DNA of 54,488 bases from GCA-020344715 sp050115935 (lineage in GTDB: Archaea > Thermoproteota > Bathyarchaeia > Bathyarchaeales > Bathyarchaeaceae). Numbering within the stretch: position 1 is the stretch's first letter; the number at the start of each line of letters is the position of its first letter. The notes beneath the pieces were generated by a model. That model saw only the letters and a program-made list of their open reading frames with translations, did no database searches and was not told where the DNA came from. Shown in pieces: positions 7,821 to 15,935 of the stretch. The DNA lies in assembly GCA_050115935.1 (NCBI GenBank), contig JASFPO010000001.1:1-54488 (forward strand). The letters run 5' to 3'. The position numbers and the translations under genes were made by a program.

Positions 7821-10415
7821 TCAACTTGTCGGGGTAAATTTCTTTATCAAATAATTAGCATTGACCTCACTTATTGCTAATTCACTAGAAATCTTTGCGG
7901 GGTCTCTGTCACAATTTCCTATAAGACCTCTCAGGTCATCTTCTATTTTTTTCACGAGCAATAGAGTCTCAGCAACCTTGTCAGGGTTGACACCGATTGA
8001 ATCGAGATGGATTACTAGGAATTCTATGAAATCTTCTCCCAAATCACTCGGTGCTTGTCCACAGATCCCAACAGAACGAATGGGGTTTGTGGAGTGAGCT
8101 CCTTCACACAACATCTCTATAGCTTTTTTCACTGCGGGGTTTGATTCATCAAATTCCCATGCCAAAGTCTCAGAATCTCTATCGATAGCTAGAGTTAGTT
8201 GGGTCAAATCATTACTGCCTATGCTGAAGCCATCGCAGTACTTGGCAAACTCCGCAGTAATAAGGCAGATGCTAGGAACCTCTGCCATGAAAATAATCTT
8301 TGGTATTCTCAAGTTTGCTTCTTCGAAAGATCTTCTAATCAGATCAGTAACTCTTTTTGCTTCGTCAACTGTCCTCACAAAAGGAACCATTGGTATGGCA
8401 TTACGCAGGTTCAGTCTATGAACATTGATAAAGGCTTTTAGCTCCAAATCAAACGCCTCAGCGAAAAGTTCATTGATGTATCTTGACGCTCCTCTGAACC
8501 CAAGCATCGGGTTGTTCTCAACAAACTCTAACTCAATTCTTTTGCATCCAATCTTGTCTGAGTTGCAGATTGGGCACTTGTCTGGTTTTGACAAAGATAA
8601 GCTTTCACCGCACTCACAAGAGATCTCGTAATGTAAAGCTCCGGGGAGAGCAGAATACTCATTCGTCTTGAAATCACTAAATCGAACGATCACCTCTCTA
8701 GGGCTAAATGCAGACGCAATTATCGAAATCCCCGTCTTGAGTCTCTCTACATATTCTTGAGACAGAGACTTTATGCCAAGATATTTCCGTTTTATATCGT
8801 CGGCCCATCTATCGAAGCCGAGTTTGTCAGCCTTTAAAGCAAAGACAGGATGCATGTCTGTACCAGCAACTATGAATTCTATTCTAACCAAGGAACTTCC
8901 TTTTGAAGGTAGTTGACTTACTTTCAGGGCTTCAATGGGAGAACCTATATTCACCAAAACTTTAGTGATGGTCTCAGGAATTTCTTTCAACTCTATTTCT
9001 TGCACCTCAAATGGCAAAATTCTGTCGTAAACCCGAGCCTCTCCAAAAGAACAGTCGAGGGTGACCTCGTCTCCATCTTCCAGTTTGGAAGCATTGGAAA
9101 CACTCACAGCGCAGGGTATTCCCCTTTCTCTCGAGACGATTGCCGCATGTGAGGTTCTGTTACCCCTCTCGCATATTATTCCAGAGACTTTTTCCAGATT
9201 CATTACAACTTCCCAATCAGGAGTAGTCATAGAGGTGACCAGCATAGGCTTCACTCCTTTTTGATTCTGAGTCTTAACTTGCCTTTTTGCTTCATTATGA
9301 TCAAAGACTTTAACAACAGGACCTGTCGCTATTTTTGTTCCCACGGCTATACCGGTATGCGTTGGTTTTATTTTTGGCGCTTCTTTAAATCTATACAAGG
9401 TTAGTGTTGTTCTCGTGGCATGAACAGTTTCAGGTCGAGCTTGAGTGATAAAAACTCTGCCATCTTCAACTGCAAATTCAACATCCATTGGTTTACTGTA
9501 AGCCTCTTCAATCTTCGCTACAAACTCTGCAATCTGTCTTTCTTCATCTGACGTTAGAACTCTTGGATCATCTGCTTCGACAGGAACCTCCTTGTTTCTT
9601 CCAGTTTCAGAGTCGAAAACAAGCATCTGTTTCTGTGGTTCCAAGGGAGCTATCGAGCCAAGCAATCTCACATCAGGTTTCTTGACGAAAGCAGTCCAAG
9701 AAGCATTCTCCTTCCCTTGAACTATCATCTCTCCAAGACCATAAACTGCTTGGATGACACCAACATTTCTATTACCTGAATCAGGATCTATAGAAAAGGC
9801 AACCCCAGCTTTTTCAGAATCGATCATGACCTGAATTATAACAGACATAATGCCTTTTCTAACGAGTTCGACTTCAGAAATATCCAGAAGTCGCTTTTTT
9901 CTCAAGTCATTTCTGTAATCCACAACTCTCCAGCCGTAAGCAGATGCAATGCACTTCAACACATATTTAGTTACGTTGGAGTTGAGCGGAACATTCAGAT
10001 AAGTTTCGAATTGGCCGGCGAAAGCGGCAGTGGGCAAGTCTTCAGTAACACCAGAGCTCCTAACAGCAACTCTATGTCTTCTTGCAGTTTGCTTCATGGA
10101 ACTGATTTTGTCGATGAGAGCGTCGGATAGCCCTTTTGATACTTCCAACTTTTCGATCTCTTCTCTCAATTTAGTCGCGATTTCTTCTGCAGTTTTTTCA
10201 TCCCCTTCAGTGAGTTTTTCATCCAATTCTTCAACTGCTTCAATTATTGTTGCATTATTCAATAGAACTTTGGCGAATTCTGTAGTAACGAGGATTGCAT
10301 GAGGTATATTTTCCTCACCTACGATTTTCACCAATTTAGCTAGATTAGATCCTTTTCCACCAGTTATTCTTCCATCAGAGGCAGACGGATCGTTAATATC
10401 TACAACGTAGTTCAT
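7821..10415 (-). CDS. ppsA: Phosphoenolpyruvate synthase-like enzyme with zinc-ribbon insertion
   Basis: 864-residue PEP-utilising enzyme converting pyruvate and ATP to PEP, AMP and phosphate for gluconeogenesis. Domain order: N-terminal ATP-grasp-like domain (GGKGSNLAKL; AVRSSGVTEDLPTAAFAGQFET), a swivelling phosphohistidine domain (GNRTSHAAIVSRERGIPCAV, His is the carrier), and a C-terminal PEP/pyruvate TIM barrel (NPMLGFRGASRYI; SIGSNDLTQLTLAIDRD; a GICGQAPSD motif). Unlike standard PpsA, about 20 residues near 597-618 carry CECGES and CPICNSDKIGCKR, a probable zinc ribbon just before the NPMLGFRG motif. It may be a PpsA subgroup or a related PEP-utilising enzyme. The following intergenic stretch to L10e is about 110 nt. 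Confidence 0.87.
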   Translation of the reverse strand: MNYVVDINDPSASDGRITGGKGSNLAKLVKIVGEENIPHAILVTTEFAKVLLNNATIIEAVEELDEKLTEGDEKTAEEIATKLREEIEKLEVSKGLSDALIDKISSMKQTARRHRVAVRSSGVTEDLPTAAFAGQFETYLNVPLNSNVTKYVLKCIASAYGWRVVDYRNDLRKKRLLDISEVELVRKGIMSVIIQVMIDSEKAGVAFSIDPDSGNRNVGVIQAVYGLGEMIVQGKENASWTAFVKKPDVRLLGSIAPLEPQKQMLVFDSETGRNKEVPVEADDPRVLTSDEERQIAEFVAKIEEAYSKPMDVEFAVEDGRVFITQARPETVHATRTTLTLYRFKEAPKIKPTHTGIAVGTKIATGPVVKVFDHNEAKRQVKTQNQKGVKPMLVTSMTTPDWEVVMNLEKVSGIICERGNRTSHAAIVSRERGIPCAVSVSNASKLEDGDEVTLDCSFGEARVYDRILPFEVQEIELKEIPETITKVLVNIGSPIEALKVSQLPSKGSSLVRIEFIVAGTDMHPVFALKADKLGFDRWADDIKRKYLGIKSLSQEYVERLKTGISIIASAFSPREVIVRFSDFKTNEYSALPGALHYEISCECGESLSLSKPDKCPICNSDKIGCKRIELEFVENNPMLGFRGASRYINELFAEAFDLELKAFINVHRLNLRNAIPMVPFVRTVDEAKRVTDLIRRSFEEANLRIPKIIFMAEVPSICLITAEFAKYCDGFSIGSNDLTQLTLAIDRDSETLAWEFDESNPAVKKAIEMLCEGAHSTNPIRSVGICGQAPSDLGEDFIEFLVIHLDSIGVNPDKVAETLLLVKKIEDDLRGLIGNCDRDPAKISSELAISEVNANYLIKKFTPTS

Positions 10416-10525
10416 TTTCTCACCAACAGATAGAATGGCTTCTTTGTTGAGTTTATCAAAACACAGGATCCTCTTCTCCTTTCGGGAAGACGACAGATTA
10501 TTTCACCTATTTGACAGTTTCTGGG

Positions 10526-11029
10526 TTAATCTGGAACCTTCACCTTTTCAATAACGATTCGACACGTTATAGGTAATTTGGCATTTCCTCTTTTTAGAGC
10601 TTCTTTAGCCGTTTCTACGCCGTCTTTGTTAACACCAACTTGTAGGATTGTTTGTTGGAGTCTTATTCGGGCTGCTGTTCCAATTGGTTTGCCAAATGCC
10701 CTTTTCATTCCATCTTGTAAACGGTCTGCGTGAGCGCCGAAAATCATTTTGTTCTCCCTGAGAATAGCATGGGGGTACGGTAGAATTCGAAAAACGTAGC
10801 TGGTTCCAAGTTTTTCTTCGAGATGTCGGTTTACGGCTATTCTGGCTGCTTCAAGGGAGTTGTGGCGGATTTGGGCTTCCTTTTTGGCGATCAGTAGGGC
10901 CCGGTACTCGAATTTTGTTTTGGTGTCGCCCATAGTGAACTTCACGATCTTTGGAGGGGGAAAACCTCCGATATACTTTTTTCTGGTGTAAGGCATTCCT
11001 TTAACATCTCGATAGTTTTTCGCCTTCAT
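10526..11029 (-). CDS. rpl10e: Large-subunit ribosomal protein L10e (uL16)
   Basis: About 167 residues in the intersubunit core near the A site and P site of the large subunit. The family pattern is clear: KAKNYRDVKGMPYTRKKYIGG, KFTMGDTKTKFEY, LPYPHAILRENKM, GADR-like HADRLQDGMKRAFGKPIGTAARI. ATG at 11029 is chosen since L10e starts just before this block and a GAGGGG ribosome site (11037-11042) is well placed. The 23 upstream codons lie over the promoter. Divergent context: nothing codes for about 450 nt upstream. Confidence 0.95.
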   Translation of the reverse strand: MKAKNYRDVKGMPYTRKKYIGGFPPPKIVKFTMGDTKTKFEYRALLIAKKEAQIRHNSLEAARIAVNRHLEEKLGTSYVFRILPYPHAILRENKMIFGAHADRLQDGMKRAFGKPIGTAARIRLQQTILQVGVNKDGVETAKEALKRGNAKLPITCRIVIEKVKVPD

Positions 11030-11036
11030 GTGTTTT

Positions 11037-11070
11037 CCCCTCACGAGCATACTGAAGGCTCTATTTAAAG
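11037..11070 (-). promoter_or_regulatory. rpl10e promoter: TATA box and ribosome site
   Basis: On the minus strand CTTTAAATAG (11061-11070) sits about 36 nt before the ATG at 11029, inside the inverted repeat GGCT...AGCC. GAGGGG (11037-11042) lies 7 nt before the ATG. A start site about 25 nt past the TATA would leave a short leader holding only the ribosome site. A second AT-rich TATATATC lies further upstream at 11088-11097. Confidence 0.55.
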
Positions 11071-11098
11071 CCTTTTGTGAAACCACTTTATATATCAA

Positions 11099-11546
11099 AA
11101 TTATGAATTGGTTGACTTTATTTAAGTTTTAGATTCAGAAGGCATAGAAAGAATTGACTCCAAATTGGATTAACAATCTGAGTCCAGTATCGCACACGTG
11201 CGTGCTTGATAGCTTAAGGAGAAAAGTCTGATCTCATCACACTCTGCGAGACGTAGAAGATATCCATAAACCCAAATATTTCTCCATGCCACTTTTCAAG
11301 TGATAGATCATGATGAAGGAGAGTTAGAAGCAAAGAGAGAGAAAGGAGATTCGCAGAAATTTTCCTTCTAACCTTCCTTCACACATGTACATCAATTGTA
11401 TAGGAAATGGTTCTACATACTTAAGGGCAACTCACAAAATGTGGTCACAAATTGTTACTAGGAGGTAATGGGGAAAGCATTTCGGGTTGTTTTAGTAATT
11501 TGAGGACTTAAATGGATTCATTAAGAATTTCATTTGTCCAGTGGTT
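11099..11546 (+). other. Non-coding stretch of about 450 nt between L10e and dCMP deaminase
   Basis: No convincing gene, tRNA or repeat was found. The only notable element is a 15-nt strictly alternating pyrimidine-purine tract with a CACGTG core at 11191-11205. A GGAGGT at 11461-11466 is followed too closely by an 11-codon ORF to be persuasive. The L10e promoter occupies the left edge. Confidence 0.6.
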
Positions 11547-12032
11547 TCATTGTCTGTCGTATTTTTCCACTTCGTCACTCATTATAACCAGTCCGATCCC
11601 TGCGTCCTCGAACATTCTCACAGTATCTGCTTCAGCGTGGTAGTGTTTTTCCGCAACCACACGCTTGATACCAGAATTAATAATCATCATTGCACAAGTC
11701 CTGCATGGAACCATCTTACAGTAAAGTGTCGCTCCGTCTATTGATACCCCGAATTTCGCAGCTTGGATTATCGCATTCTGCTCCGCGTGCAATGTTCGTA
11801 CACAGTGTTGAGTGACGTTTCCAGCGTCATCGAAAACCTTGCGCATGTCATGCCCTGCTTCTTTGCAATGAAGCAATCCTGTGGGTGAACCGACGTATCC
11901 TGTAGTTAGAATCCTTTTGTCTTTTACAATTACACATCCGTTTTTACCTCTGTCACATGTCGCCCTTTTCGAAACAGCTTCACATAAATCAAGAAAATAT
12001 CTGTCCCAACTTGGTCTCTTGCAATCTTCCAT
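11547..12032 (-). CDS. Deoxycytidylate (dCMP) deaminase family
   Basis: About 161-residue zinc-dependent cytidine/deoxycytidylate deaminase converting dCMP to dUMP for thymidylate synthesis. Zinc and catalytic motifs are complete: HAEQNAI (His ligand and proton-shuttling Glu) and MVPCRTCAMMI (two Cys ligands). SPTGLLHCKEAGHDM and HCVRTLHAEQ resemble the dCMP deaminase/ComEB group. ATG at 12032 (MEDCKRPSW) is chosen; a start four codons earlier is possible. Monocistronic, minus strand. Confidence 0.92.
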   Translation of the reverse strand: MEDCKRPSWDRYFLDLCEAVSKRATCDRGKNGCVIVKDKRILTTGYVGSPTGLLHCKEAGHDMRKVFDDAGNVTQHCVRTLHAEQNAIIQAAKFGVSIDGATLYCKMVPCRTCAMMIINSGIKRVVAEKHYHAEADTVRMFEDAGIGLVIMSDEVEKYDRQ

Positions 12033-12114
12033 GCTTCTACACATCGCTCTGGAGCTATTAATATCTTAGCGTGAGAGGATATCGTTGAACAATCGTGATA
12101 TATGTATCAAATCT

Positions 12115-12124
12115 GCGCGCGCGC
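12115..12124 (+). repeat. (GC)5 alternating tract between dCMP deaminase and padR
   Basis: Ten bases of strict GC alternation in non-coding DNA about 80 nt upstream of the deaminase start and 88 nt past the padR stop. It is one of several such tracts confined to gaps in this window (see findings). Confidence 0.7.
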
Positions 12125-12211
12125 CACAATAAAACCCAGAATAGGCAAGCAAATCCTTACTCGCTCTCAAAACATCGCTTCCTTCTCCATCTATTTGGAC
12201 ATAAGATATCT

Positions 12212-12568
12212 TTAAGAAGACTGATCTGAAAACTGCAAGCGCGTTTTGCGGTATTCTTCGAAGATTTCTCCAAAAGCGCTACAGAAGTATCTGCAAGCTC
12301 GTTCCAATCCGTCTCTGCCTTGCTCTGACAGCGTGTAGATGGTTGTCCGGCCTCTCTTTTCCATTTCCACAAGTCCTTTTGCCCGAAGCTCTTTCAACGC
12401 TGGGTATATGGTTCCTGGTGTGGGCGTGGTTCCTCTCCTCTTTCCCAGTTCGTTGGATATCTCTTGTCCATTCATAGGTTTCTTGGAGAGAAGCCATAAT
12501 ATGTAAAAAGATAGCATTCCACGCATGTCGCAGCAATCTGGAGCCTCTGGGCAACATTTTTCTTTCAT
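12212..12568 (-). CDS. PadR-family regulator with cysteine pairs, likely arsenic-responsive
   Basis: About 118-residue winged-helix repressor. The PadR core is plain: LSFYILWLLSKKPMNGQEI, PGTIYPALKELRAKGLVE, then the wing GRTTIYTLSEQG. Its N-terminus carries two Cys pairs (KEKCCPEAPDCCDMRG, C5, C6, C12, C13), unusual for PadR and suited to binding a thiophilic metalloid such as As(III). It is divergent from arsM with two identical 12-bp repeats between, so it probably represses both genes and releases them on arsenite (inference). ATG at 12568 is chosen; upstream codons run through the operator. Confidence 0.85.
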   Translation of the reverse strand: MKEKCCPEAPDCCDMRGMLSFYILWLLSKKPMNGQEISNELGKRRGTTPTPGTIYPALKELRAKGLVEMEKRGRTTIYTLSEQGRDGLERACRYFCSAFGEIFEEYRKTRLQFSDQSS

Positions 12569-12579
12569 AAATTGATATT

Positions 12580-12631
12580 GGACATCCGATATATTTATAT
12601 ATTTCTTCGATAATCTATAGGACATCCGATA
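12580..12631. promoter_or_regulatory. Paired 12-bp direct repeats in the padR/arsM divergent promoter
   Basis: GGACATCCGATA occurs at 12580-12591 and again at 12620-12631, exactly 40 bp apart. The first copy is 11 nt upstream of the padR ATG and the second 16 nt upstream of the arsM ATG. Between them is AT-rich TATATTTATATATT, serving as TATA elements for both directions. The arrangement is that of a regulator binding both promoters from one face of the helix. Confidence 0.75.
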
Positions 12632-12647
12632 AAAGGTGCTGAGGAAA

Positions 12648-13403
12648 ATGGAAGATAAAGAAGTCAAAGAGTACGTGAAGAAAAGATATGGTGAGATAGC
12701 GAAGAGTGAAGCCTCTTGTTGTTCATCCTGTGGTTGTGGACCCTCCGCGGCAGACGTAGCCTTGCGAATAGGTTACTCAGAGGAGGACTTGAAGAATGTT
12801 CCTGAAGCCTCGAGTATGGGCTTAGGTTGTGGAAATCCTGTTGCACTAGCCAGTCTAAGGGAAGGAGAGATTGTTCTGGATCTAGGGTCTGGCGGCGGAA
12901 TCGACGTCTTTCTGGCAGCTAAGAAAGTTGGAACGAAAGGAAAGGTAATTGGTGTTGACATGACAGAGGAAATGATTCAAAGAGCAAGAGCCACAGCCTC
13001 GAAATATGGCTATGAAAATGTAGAGTTTCGGCGAGGTGAAATAGAGAATCTGCCAATTCAAGACAATTCTGTGGATGCAGTTATCAGCAATTGTGTGATC
13101 AACCTGTCCCCAGACAAACAGAAGGTGTTTCAAGAAGCACATAGAGTTCTGAAAACTGGTGGGAGAATCATGATTTCTGACATAGTTACGGAAGGAGAAC
13201 TGCCTGAAGAGGTGAGGAAGAGCTTTGATGCTTGGGCTGGATGCATTGCTGGCGCGCTGGAAAAAGGTGACTATCTGGATACAATAAAGAGATCAGGGTT
13301 TAAGGACGTCAAGGTCGTCTCTGAATCAACTTACAGCATAGATGTTTCTCAAGAGCTGAAGGGAAAAATAACAAGTGTTCAGGTGGAAGCCCACAAAAGC
13401 TGA
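12648..13403 (+). CDS. arsM: Arsenite S-adenosylmethionine methyltransferase
   Basis: About 251-residue enzyme methylating As(III) to mono- to trimethyl species. All three cysteines that coordinate As(III) in the family are visible: GLGCGNPV (C61), ISNCVINLSP (C149) and WAGCIAGALEKGDY (C199). SAM motif: VLDLGSGGGIDVFLAA. An extra N-terminal Cys cluster SCCSSCGCG (about residues 24-31) may aid arsenic capture. ATG at 12648 follows GAGGAAA. Divergently paired with the Cys-rich PadR regulator. CGCGCGC (13409-13415) lies just past the stop. Confidence 0.93.
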   Translation: MEDKEVKEYVKKRYGEIAKSEASCCSSCGCGPSAADVALRIGYSEEDLKNVPEASSMGLGCGNPVALASLREGEIVLDLGSGGGIDVFLAAKKVGTKGKVIGVDMTEEMIQRARATASKYGYENVEFRRGEIENLPIQDNSVDAVISNCVINLSPDKQKVFQEAHRVLKTGGRIMISDIVTEGELPEEVRKSFDAWAGCIAGALEKGDYLDTIKRSGFKDVKVVSESTYSIDVSQELKGKITSVQVEAHKS

Positions 13404-13508
13404 GAACACGCGCGCAATTCCCAGACTACATTCCAGAGAATGGTAAATTTATAAGAGAGAATGTATACTGTGAAAATTCAGCATGCAAAAATGAGGAGGT
13501 AAGAAGAA

Positions 13509-13712
13509 TTGGTTGAAGTGAAAGTTGACCATTCAAAGTGCAATGGAGACTCCATATGCGTAGATGTTTGTCCAGTCGCCGTCTTTGAACTGCAAGAGCT
13601 TTCGGAGTACCCAAGTGAAAAGAAATCTGTTGTGATCGACAACGATGCATGCATCGAATGCAGAGCCTGCGAAGTTCAATGTCCAACCCAAGCTATAACC
13701 GTAACAGAATAA
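13509..13712 (+). CDS. Two-cluster ferredoxin
   Basis: 67-residue dicluster ferredoxin. The second motif CIECRACEVQCP is a full CxxCxxCxxxCP [4Fe-4S] site. The first motif CNGDSICVDVCP has Asp where the second Cys normally is (CxxDxxCxxxCP), the pattern of clusters that exist as [3Fe-4S] or Asp-ligated [4Fe-4S]. TTG start at 13509 is supported by GAGGAGGT 8 nt upstream. It opens the run of sulfur-handling genes, so it probably supplies electrons for sulfur reduction or Fe-S assembly (inference). Confidence 0.9.
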   Translation: MVEVKVDHSKCNGDSICVDVCPVAVFELQELSEYPSEKKSVVIDNDACIECRACEVQCPTQAITVTE

Positions 13713-13736
13713 ATACTAGTAGAAAGGGAGGAAGAA

Positions 13737-13979
13737 TTGCCCTCAGACGTTAAGCCAAATCGAACTCTCGACTGCATGGGATTGTATTGTCCAGAGCCTG
13801 TCTTCAGAGCGCGTCTGGAACTAGACAAGATGGTCATTGGTGAGATCCTAGAGATGGTTGCTGATGACCCAGCAGCTGAGGAAGATATAAAGAGTTTAGT
13901 GAAAAGAACTGGACAGGAGCTTCTAGAAATAAGCAAAAAGGGCAATGCCCTCCGATTCTTAATCAAAAAGATAAAGTGA
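13737..13979 (+). CDS. TusA/SirA-like sulfur carrier protein
   Basis: 80-residue TusA-fold protein. The persulfide-carrying motif CPEPV sits in LDCMGLYCPEPVFRARLEL and the closing segment GNALRFLIKKIK matches the fold. TusA proteins pass persulfide sulfur between donors and acceptors in the cytoplasm. TTG start with AAAGGGAGG upstream. It precedes a DsrE-family gene by 11 nt, the usual TusA-DsrE partnership. Confidence 0.92.
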   Translation: MPSDVKPNRTLDCMGLYCPEPVFRARLELDKMVIGEILEMVADDPAAEEDIKSLVKRTGQELLEISKKGNALRFLIKKIK

Positions 13980-13990
13980 TGTGACTCAGT

Positions 13991-14359
13991 TTGAGTGAGA
14001 AAAAGAAAATATTATACGTGCAAACAAGCGGGGTAGACACCCCAGAACGCACCTATGCCCCATTTATCTTGGCAACAACAGCTGTAGCCATGGGGATAGA
14101 CGCAACCGTATACTTCGTGATAAAAGGAATAACCATACTCAAAGAGGGAGAAGCTGAAAAAATCAAGTTAGGAGAATTTCCTTCTCTAAAAGAAGTAATG
14201 AACCAAGCGGTGAAAGCTGGAGTAAAGCTTGAAGTTTGCGAACAAAGCTGTATGCTCCTCGGATTGGGAAGAGGAGACTTCGTAGACCCTGCTAAAATAG
14301 TGGGCGCTGCCACGCTCAACGACCGAATCTTGGATGCTGACGCTGTATTATGCTTCTGA
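13991..14359 (+). CDS. DsrE/DsrF-family sulfur-relay protein
   Basis: 122-residue DsrE-fold protein: ILYVQTSGVDTPERTYAPFILATTAVAMGIDATVYF at the N-terminus and a Cys-containing VCEQSCMLLGL near residue 80, the position of the reactive Cys in DsrE-type sulfurtransferases. Start is TTG at 13991. With TusA just upstream and IscS/IscU-like genes just downstream, it likely feeds sulfane sulfur into Fe-S cluster synthesis. Not diagnostic of sulfate reduction, since no DsrAB is present here. Confidence 0.85.
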   Translation: MSEKKKILYVQTSGVDTPERTYAPFILATTAVAMGIDATVYFVIKGITILKEGEAEKIKLGEFPSLKEVMNQAVKAGVKLEVCEQSCMLLGLGRGDFVDPAKIVGAATLNDRILDADAVLCF

Positions 14360-14378
14360 CAGCGAAAGGCGGTCTGTA

Positions 14379-15554
14379 ATGCGAAGAGTCTACATGGATC
14401 ACACGGCTGGAATGCCCGTTGATGAACGTGTTCTTGAAGCTATGATGCCCTACTTTACACAAAGCTATGGAAATCCATCATCTATCCACTATTTTGGCAA
14501 CGAAGCACGAAGAGCAATTGACGAAGCGCGCACCAAGATCTCAGAGTTGATTGGAGCAGAGAAAAAAGAGGAGATCGTCTTCACCTCAGGCGGCACCGAA
14601 AGCAACAATGTGGCGATTAAAGGTGTAGCCTACAGAAACAAGGACAAGGGAGACCAAATCATCACAAGTTCAATCGAACATATGTCAGTGATAAACACAT
14701 GCAAGTATCTCAGCAAGGAAGGATTCAAAGTTACACAACTTCCAGTTGACAAATATGGGACCGTGGACATGGAAGCTTTAAAGAAGAAGATCACCAACAA
14801 GACAGTTCTCGTTTCCATTATGCATGCAAATGACGAGATTGGCACAATTGAACCTATCAAAGAGATAGGAGAGATTGCCCACAGCAAAGGAGCATTTTTA
14901 CACGTGGACGCTGTAGCAGCCGCAGGTCAGAAACCAATAGACGTTCAAGATGAAAACATCGATTTGCTTTCTCTTTCTTCGAATGACATGTACGGTCCAA
15001 GAGGAGTAGGTGCCCTCTACATTAAGGCTGGAACGCGAATTATACCCACGTTACATGGTGGAGGGCAAGAGCGAGGCTTGCGCTCTGGAACTGAGAATTT
15101 ACCGGGAATAGTTGGCATGGGGAAAGCAGCAGAAATCGCGAAGATTGAGATGAAAAGCGAATCAGAAAGATTGGCAAATTTAAGGGATAAGTTCATTGAA
15201 GGCGCCTTAGATCGCATTCCTGAATCATATTTGAATGGACATCCAACCAAGCGGTTGCCAAACAATGTTAATGTGAGGTTCAGCTACATTGAAGGAGAAT
15301 CGTTGATTCTCAGTTTAGATATGGAAGGTATAGCTTGCTCTTCCGGCTCGGCTTGCACTTCAAAAACACTAGAGCCTTCTCATGTTCTACTAGCTGTAGG
15401 TCTAAAACATGAAGAAGCACATGGTTCCTTGCTCTTCACCTTGGGAAAACAAAATACGGAAGAAGACGTAAAATATGTGTTGGGCTTACTACCAAGTATA
15501 GTTAAAAGACTGAGAACCATTTCACCCTTAACTCCAAAGGATTTGGTGACCTAG
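14379..15554 (+). CDS. IscS-like protein lacking the PLP lysine
   Basis: About 391-residue fold-type I cysteine desulfurase homologue, clearly from the NifS/IscS group: FTSGGTESNNVAIKG, SSIEHMSVINTCKYL, HVDAVAAAGQKPIDV, HGGGQERGLRSGTENLPGIVG. The catalytic-Cys loop SSGSACTSKTLEPSH (C326) is intact. But the PLP Schiff-base lysine, normally in SxHK, is Asp203 here (SLSSNDMYGPRG; GAC at 14985-14987). The same Lys-to-Asp change is known in Archaeoglobus fulgidus IscS, which does not hold PLP as a normal enzyme and was studied as an IscU partner. So it probably acts as a scaffold handling sulfide or persulfide from TusA/DsrE rather than as a desulfurase. ATG at 14379; IscU follows 3 nt after the stop. 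Confidence 0.9.
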   Translation: MRRVYMDHTAGMPVDERVLEAMMPYFTQSYGNPSSIHYFGNEARRAIDEARTKISELIGAEKKEEIVFTSGGTESNNVAIKGVAYRNKDKGDQIITSSIEHMSVINTCKYLSKEGFKVTQLPVDKYGTVDMEALKKKITNKTVLVSIMHANDEIGTIEPIKEIGEIAHSKGAFLHVDAVAAAGQKPIDVQDENIDLLSLSSNDMYGPRGVGALYIKAGTRIIPTLHGGGQERGLRSGTENLPGIVGMGKAAEIAKIEMKSESERLANLRDKFIEGALDRIPESYLNGHPTKRLPNNVNVRFSYIEGESLILSLDMEGIACSSGSACTSKTLEPSHVLLAVGLKHEEAHGSLLFTLGKQNTEEDVKYVLGLLPSIVKRLRTISPLTPKDLVT

Positions 15555-15557
15555 AAA

Positions 15558-15935
15558 ATGTATACCGAAAAAGTCATGGAACACTTCAGAAACCCACGCA
15601 ACATGGGTGAGATGCCAGAGGCAGACGGCGTCGGAACAGTGGGTAACCCAGTTTGCGGTGACTTAATGACCATTTACATCAAAGTAAAGGACAACAGAAT
15701 AGCCGACATCAAATTCAAAACATTCGGTTGCGGAGCTGCCATAGCAACCAGCAGCATGATTACTGAACTGGCAAGAGGCAAAACTCTAGAGGAGGCTATG
15801 AAAATAACAAGAGGAAACGTAGCCGAAAGCTTAGGAGGACTACCGCCAGTAAAGATGCACTGTTCTAACCTAGCCGCCGATGGTCTACACGCAGCCATAG
15901 AAGACTACCTCAAAAAGAAGGAGGCCAAAAAGTGA
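15558..15935 (+). CDS. iscU: Fe-S cluster scaffold IscU
   Basis: 125-residue scaffold on which [2Fe-2S] and [4Fe-4S] clusters are built. All ligands are visible: VGNPVCGDLM (C33, D35), KTFGCGAAIATSS (C58) and KMHCSNLAADGL (C102). It follows the IscS-like gene by 3 nt, and its stop overlaps the GTG of the next small gene, so the three are translationally coupled. Confidence 0.95.
   Translation: MYTEKVMEHFRNPRNMGEMPEADGVGTVGNPVCGDLMTIYIKVKDNRIADIKFKTFGCGAAIATSSMITELARGKTLEEAMKITRGNVAESLGGLPPVKMHCSNLAADGLHAAIEDYLKKKEAKK

Noticed and set aside
11461..11503. 11-codon ORF after GGAGGT
   Set aside because: The ribosome site is too close to the ATG and the peptide is too short to support.
14334..14378. 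Longer start for the IscS-like gene
   Set aside because: The upstream codons overlap the end of the DsrE gene and do not match the family; ATG at 14379 begins the conserved block.
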